64,000 nt of DNA from Balanoglossus misakiensis (taxonomy: Eukaryota > Hemichordata). This document shows positions 60,201-64,000 of this stretch, one piece after another (the first letter of the stretch is position 1; each line of letters begins with the position of its first letter). A program made the translations under genes and the position numbers. Where the stretch lies: the NCBI GenBank assembly GCA_040954595.2, contig CM082587.2, positions 11,780,001 to 11,844,000 of the forward strand, given 5' to 3'. The notes under the pieces are model-generated. The model was given only the letters and a program-made list of their open reading frames with translations, was not told the DNA's origin and did not search any database.

Positions 60201-63200
60201 TTCTAGCCAAAGAGCTTGGCACCTGTTGAAATGAACTCATCTGCTGTGGGCCAGTTTATTGGTGGCAGTTGAGCTGAGGAGAGCACCTTCCTTCCCGGCA
60301 CGCCACCAAGTAAAGTTCCACGCCGCCCACCACAGATGCCAGCATTCATTCATGCGAGTGAGTGTAATTGCAAATTTGCCTATTCTAGAATTACGTGCCA
60401 TTGGAGAGCTCCATTGACTGGTCATTCATACTGTTTTCATTCATTCATTGCGGCATCAATATATTTTATCTATTCTAGCCAAAGAGCTTGGCACCTGTTG
60501 AAATGAACTCATCTGCTGTGGGCCAGTTTATTGGTGGCAGTTGAGCTGAGGAGAGCACCTTCCTTCCCGGCACGCCACCAAGTAAAGTTCCACGCCGCCC
60601 ACCACAGATGCCAGCATTCATTCATGCGAGTGAGTGTAATTGCAAATTTGCCTATTCTAGATCTGTAATGGAAATGGAGAAAGTACCTTATATTTTCTGT
60701 AAAATAGACATTTAATTGGCAAGCCGTCCTGCATCAATTATGAATTGTGTACATGCACTAAAGCGCCCTCACTGCTGGGTGTGTTGTATGGTCTTTAACC
60801 CTGTTTCAAATTAGAGTACTTTCTGCAATTTCAAGACAGATCTTACGTGCCATTGGAGAGCTCCATTGACTGGTCATTCATACTGTTTTCATTCATTCAT
60901 TGCGGCATCAATATATTTTATCTATTCTAGCCAAAGAGCTTGGCACCTGTTGAAATGAACTCATCTGCTGTGGGCCAGTTTATTGGTGGCAGTTGAGCTG
61001 AGGAGAGCACCTTCCTTCCCGGCACGCCACCAAGTAAAGTTCCACGCCGCCCACCACAGATGCCAGCATTCATTCATGCGAGTGAGTGTAATTGCAAATT
61101 TGCCTATTCTAGATCTGTAATGGAAATGGAGAAAGTACCTTATATTTTCTGTAAAATAGACATTTAATTGGCAAGCCGTCCTGCATCAATTATTAATTGT
61201 GTACATGCACTAAAGCGCCCTCACTGCTGGGTGTGTTGTATGGTCTTTAACCCTGTTTCAAATTAGAGTACTTTCTGCAATTTCAAGACAGATCTTACGT
61301 GCCATTGGAGAGCTCCATTGACTGGTCATTCATACTGTTTTCATTCATTCATTGCGGCATCAATATATTTTATCTATTCTAGCCAAAGAGCTTGGCACCT
61401 GTTGAAATGAACTCATCTGCTGTGGGCCAGTTTATTGGTGGCAGTTGAGCTGAGAAGAGCACCTTCCTTCCCGGCACGCCACCAAGTAAAGTTCCACGCC
61501 GCCCACCACAGATGCCAGCATTCATTCATGCGAGTGAGTGTAATTGCAAATTTGCCTATTCTAGATCTGTAATGGAAATGGAGAAAGTACCTTATATTTT
61601 CTGTAAAATAGACATTTAATTGGCAAGCCGTCCTGCATCAATTATGAATTGTGTACATGCACTAAAGCGCCCTCACTGCTGGGTGTGTTGTATGGTCTTT
61701 AACCCTGTTTCAAATTAGAGTACTTTCTGCAATTTCAAGACAGATCTTACGTGCCATTGGAGAGCTCCATTGACTGGTCATTCATACTGTTTTCATTCAT
61801 TCATTGCGGCATCAATATATTTTATCTATTCTAGCCAAAGAGCTTGGCACCTGTTGAAATGAACTCATCTGCTGTGGGCCAGTTTATTGGTGGCAGTTGA
61901 GCTGAGGAGAGCACCTTCCTTCCCGGCACGCCACCAAGTAAAGTTCCACGCCGCCCACCACAGATGCCAGCATTCATTCATGCGAGTGAGTGTAATTGCA
62001 AATTTGCCTATTCTAGATCTGTAATGGAAATGGAGAAAGTACCTTATATTTTCTGTAAAATAGACATTTAATTGGCAAGCCGTCCTGCATCAATTATGAA
62101 TTGTGTACATGCACTAAAGCGCCCTCACTGCTGGGTGTGTTGTATGGTCTTTAACCCTGTTTCAAATTAGAGTACTTTCTGCAATTTCAAGACAGATCTT
62201 ACGTGCCATTGGAGAGCTCCATTGACTGGTCATTCATACTGTTTTCATTCATTCATTGCGGCATCAATATATTTTATCTATTCTAGCCAAAGAGCTTGGC
62301 ACCTGTTGAAATGAACTCATCTGCTGTGGGCCAGTTTATTGGTGGCAGTTGAGCTGAGGAGAGCACCTTCCTTCCCGGCACGCCACCAAGTAAAGTTCCA
62401 CGCCGCCCACCACAGATGCCAGCATTCATTCATGCGAGTGAGTGTAATTGCAAATTTGCCTATTCTAGATCTGTAATGGAAATGGAGAAAGTACCTTATA
62501 TTTTCTGTAAAATAGACATTTAATTGGCAAGCCGTCCTGCATCAATTATGAATTGTGTACATGCACTAAAGCGCCCTCACTGCTGGGTGTGTTGTATGGT
62601 CTTTAACCCTGTTTCAAATTAGAGTACTTTCTGCAATTTCAAGACAGATCTTACGTGCCATTGGAGAGCTCCATTGACTGGTCATTCATACTGTTTTCAT
62701 TCATTCATTGCGGCATCAATATATTTTATCTATTCTAGCCAAAGAGCTTGGCACCTGTTGAAATGAACTCATCTGCTGTGGGCCAGTTTATTGGTGGCAG
62801 TTGAGCTGAGGAGAGCACCTTCCTTCCCGGCACGCCACCAAGTAAAGTTCCACGCCGCCCACCACAGATGCCAGCATTCATTCATGCGAGTGAGTGTAAT
62901 TGCAAATTTGCCTATTCTAGATCTGTAATGGAAATGGAGAAAGTACCTTATATTTTCTGTAAAATAGACATTTAATTGGCAAGCCGTCCTGCATCAATTA
63001 TGAATTGTGTACATGCACTAAAGCGCCCTCACTGCTGGGTGTGTTGTATGGTCTTTAACCCTGTTTCAAATTAGAGTACTTTCTGCAATTTCAAGACAGA
63101 TCTTACGTGCCATTGGAGAGCTCCATTGACTGGTCATTCATACTGTTTTCATTCATTCATTGCGGCATCAATATATTTTATCTATTCTAGCCAAAGAGCT

Positions 63201-64000
63201 TGGCACCTGTTGAAATGAACTCATCTGCTGTGGGCCAGTTTATTGGTGGCAGTTGAGCTGAGAAGAGCACCTTCCTTCCCGGCACGCCACCAAGTAAAGT
63301 TCCACGCCGCCCACCACAGATGCCAGCATTCATTCATGCGAGTGAGTGTAATTGCAAATTTGCCTATTCTAGAATCTTACGTGCCATTGGAGAGCTCCAT
63401 TGACTGGTCATTCATACTGTTTTCATTCATTCATTGCGGCATCAATATATTTTATCTATTCTAGCCAAAGAGCTTGGCACCTGTTGAAATGAACTCATCT
63501 GCTGTGGGCCAGTTTATTGGTGGCAGTTGAGCTGAGGAGAGCACCTTCCTTCCCGGGACGCCACCAAGTAAAGTTCCACGCCGCCCACCACAGATGCCAG
63601 CATTCATTCATGCGAGTGAGTGTAATTGCAAATTTGCCTATTCTAGATTCTTACGTGCCATTGGAGAGCTCCATTGACTGGTCATTCATACTGTTTTCAT
63701 TCATTCATTGCGGCATCAATATATTTTATCTATTCTAGCCAAAGAGCTTGGCACCTGTTGAAATGAACTCATCTGCTGTGGGCCAGTTTATTGGTGGCAG
63801 TTGAGCTGAGGAGAGCACCTTCCTTCCCGGCACGCCACCAAGTAAAGTTCCACGCCGCCCACCACAGATGCCAGCATTCATTCATGCGAGTGAGTGTAAT
63901 TGCAAATTTGCCTATTCTAGATCTGTAATGGAAATGGAGAAAGTACCTTATATTTTCTGTAAAATAGACATTTAATTGGCAAGCCGTCCTGCATCAATTA
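42210..64000. repeat. Satellite array 3 (at least 21.8 kb, runs off the window)
   Basis: Up to 56694 it follows array 2 monomer by monomer at an offset of 22,632. At that point array 2 meets the gene module, but array 3 continues as satellite (CACGCCGCCCACC). From about 50.9 kb a larger period of 6160 bp is seen: short-monomer pairs lie near 50923, 53099, 57083, 59259 and 63243 (steps 2176, 3984, 2176, 3984). The private T of 30386 recurs at 53018 and 59178. Confidence 0.95.
50923..57082. repeat. Higher-order repeat of 6160 bp in array 3
   Basis: This block, made of sub-blocks of 2176 and 3984 bp, is followed by a second copy from 57083 with the same monomer order and the same private marker (53018/59178). 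3984 equals 2176 plus four 452-bp monomers. Confidence 0.85.

Noticed and set aside
1-64000. Centromeric CENP-B-box-like motif in the satellite
   Set aside because: No convincing TTCG....A..CGGGA match was seen in the monomer; chromosomal location cannot be judged.

Overview
The window looks like animal nuclear DNA, probably from a marine invertebrate or a basal deuterostome, although the species cannot be fixed from sequence alone. Three things support this. A spliced gene has GT-AG introns, animal-type start contexts and a TATA promoter. There is a CR1/L2-type LINE relic. Most of the window is a complex satellite organised in higher-order repeats. I saw no bacterial operon, CRISPR array, rRNA or tRNA.

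Layout: satellite array 1 (1-11430), gene module copy 1 (11431-19577), satellite array 2 (19578-34062), gene module copy 2 (34063-42209), satellite array 3 (42210 to the window end). Module plus array 2 forms a macro-repeat of 22,632 bp. The module copies differ by two single-base indels that I could find (offset 22,631 from about 16.8 to 18.4 kb, 22,632 elsewhere). Their predicted proteins are identical.

The satellite has a long monomer of 452 bp and short monomers of 272-275 bp. The long form equals the short form plus a segment of about 179 bp that has its own imperfect terminal inverted repeats of about 28 bp, so it looks like a MITE. A diverged single-copy relative of the monomer lies inside the module at its right edge (about 18925-19266). 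It is the likely kind of sequence from which the satellite was amplified.

The 8.1-kb module reads like a composite mobile element. From the left it holds: (1) a 902-bp tandem duplication carrying a truncated copy of the neighbouring gene; (2) a minus-strand gene of 318 aa resembling the N-terminal, HTH/zinc half of DUF7869-type transposase-like proteins; (3) a divergently transcribed plus-strand gene of 337 aa resembling the RNase H-like half of the same proteins; (4) a four-exon gene for a 280-aa protein that joins a primase/D5-type winged-helix-like region to a KMT5A-like SET methyltransferase domain, behind an octamer-plus-TATA promoter; (5) a gene for a small His-Me finger (I-PpoI-like) endonuclease whose coding sequence contains a long near-perfect hairpin; (6) a Cys/His-rich exon-like segment, the satellite progenitor and a LINE tail.

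A DNA-binding half, an RNase H-like half, a histone-methyltransferase-like protein and a homing-type nuclease packaged together, and amplified with a satellite, form the most unusual feature of the window. Function is inferred from motifs only. Whether the module moves as one unit is unproven: no terminal inverted repeats or target-site duplication were found around the whole module.
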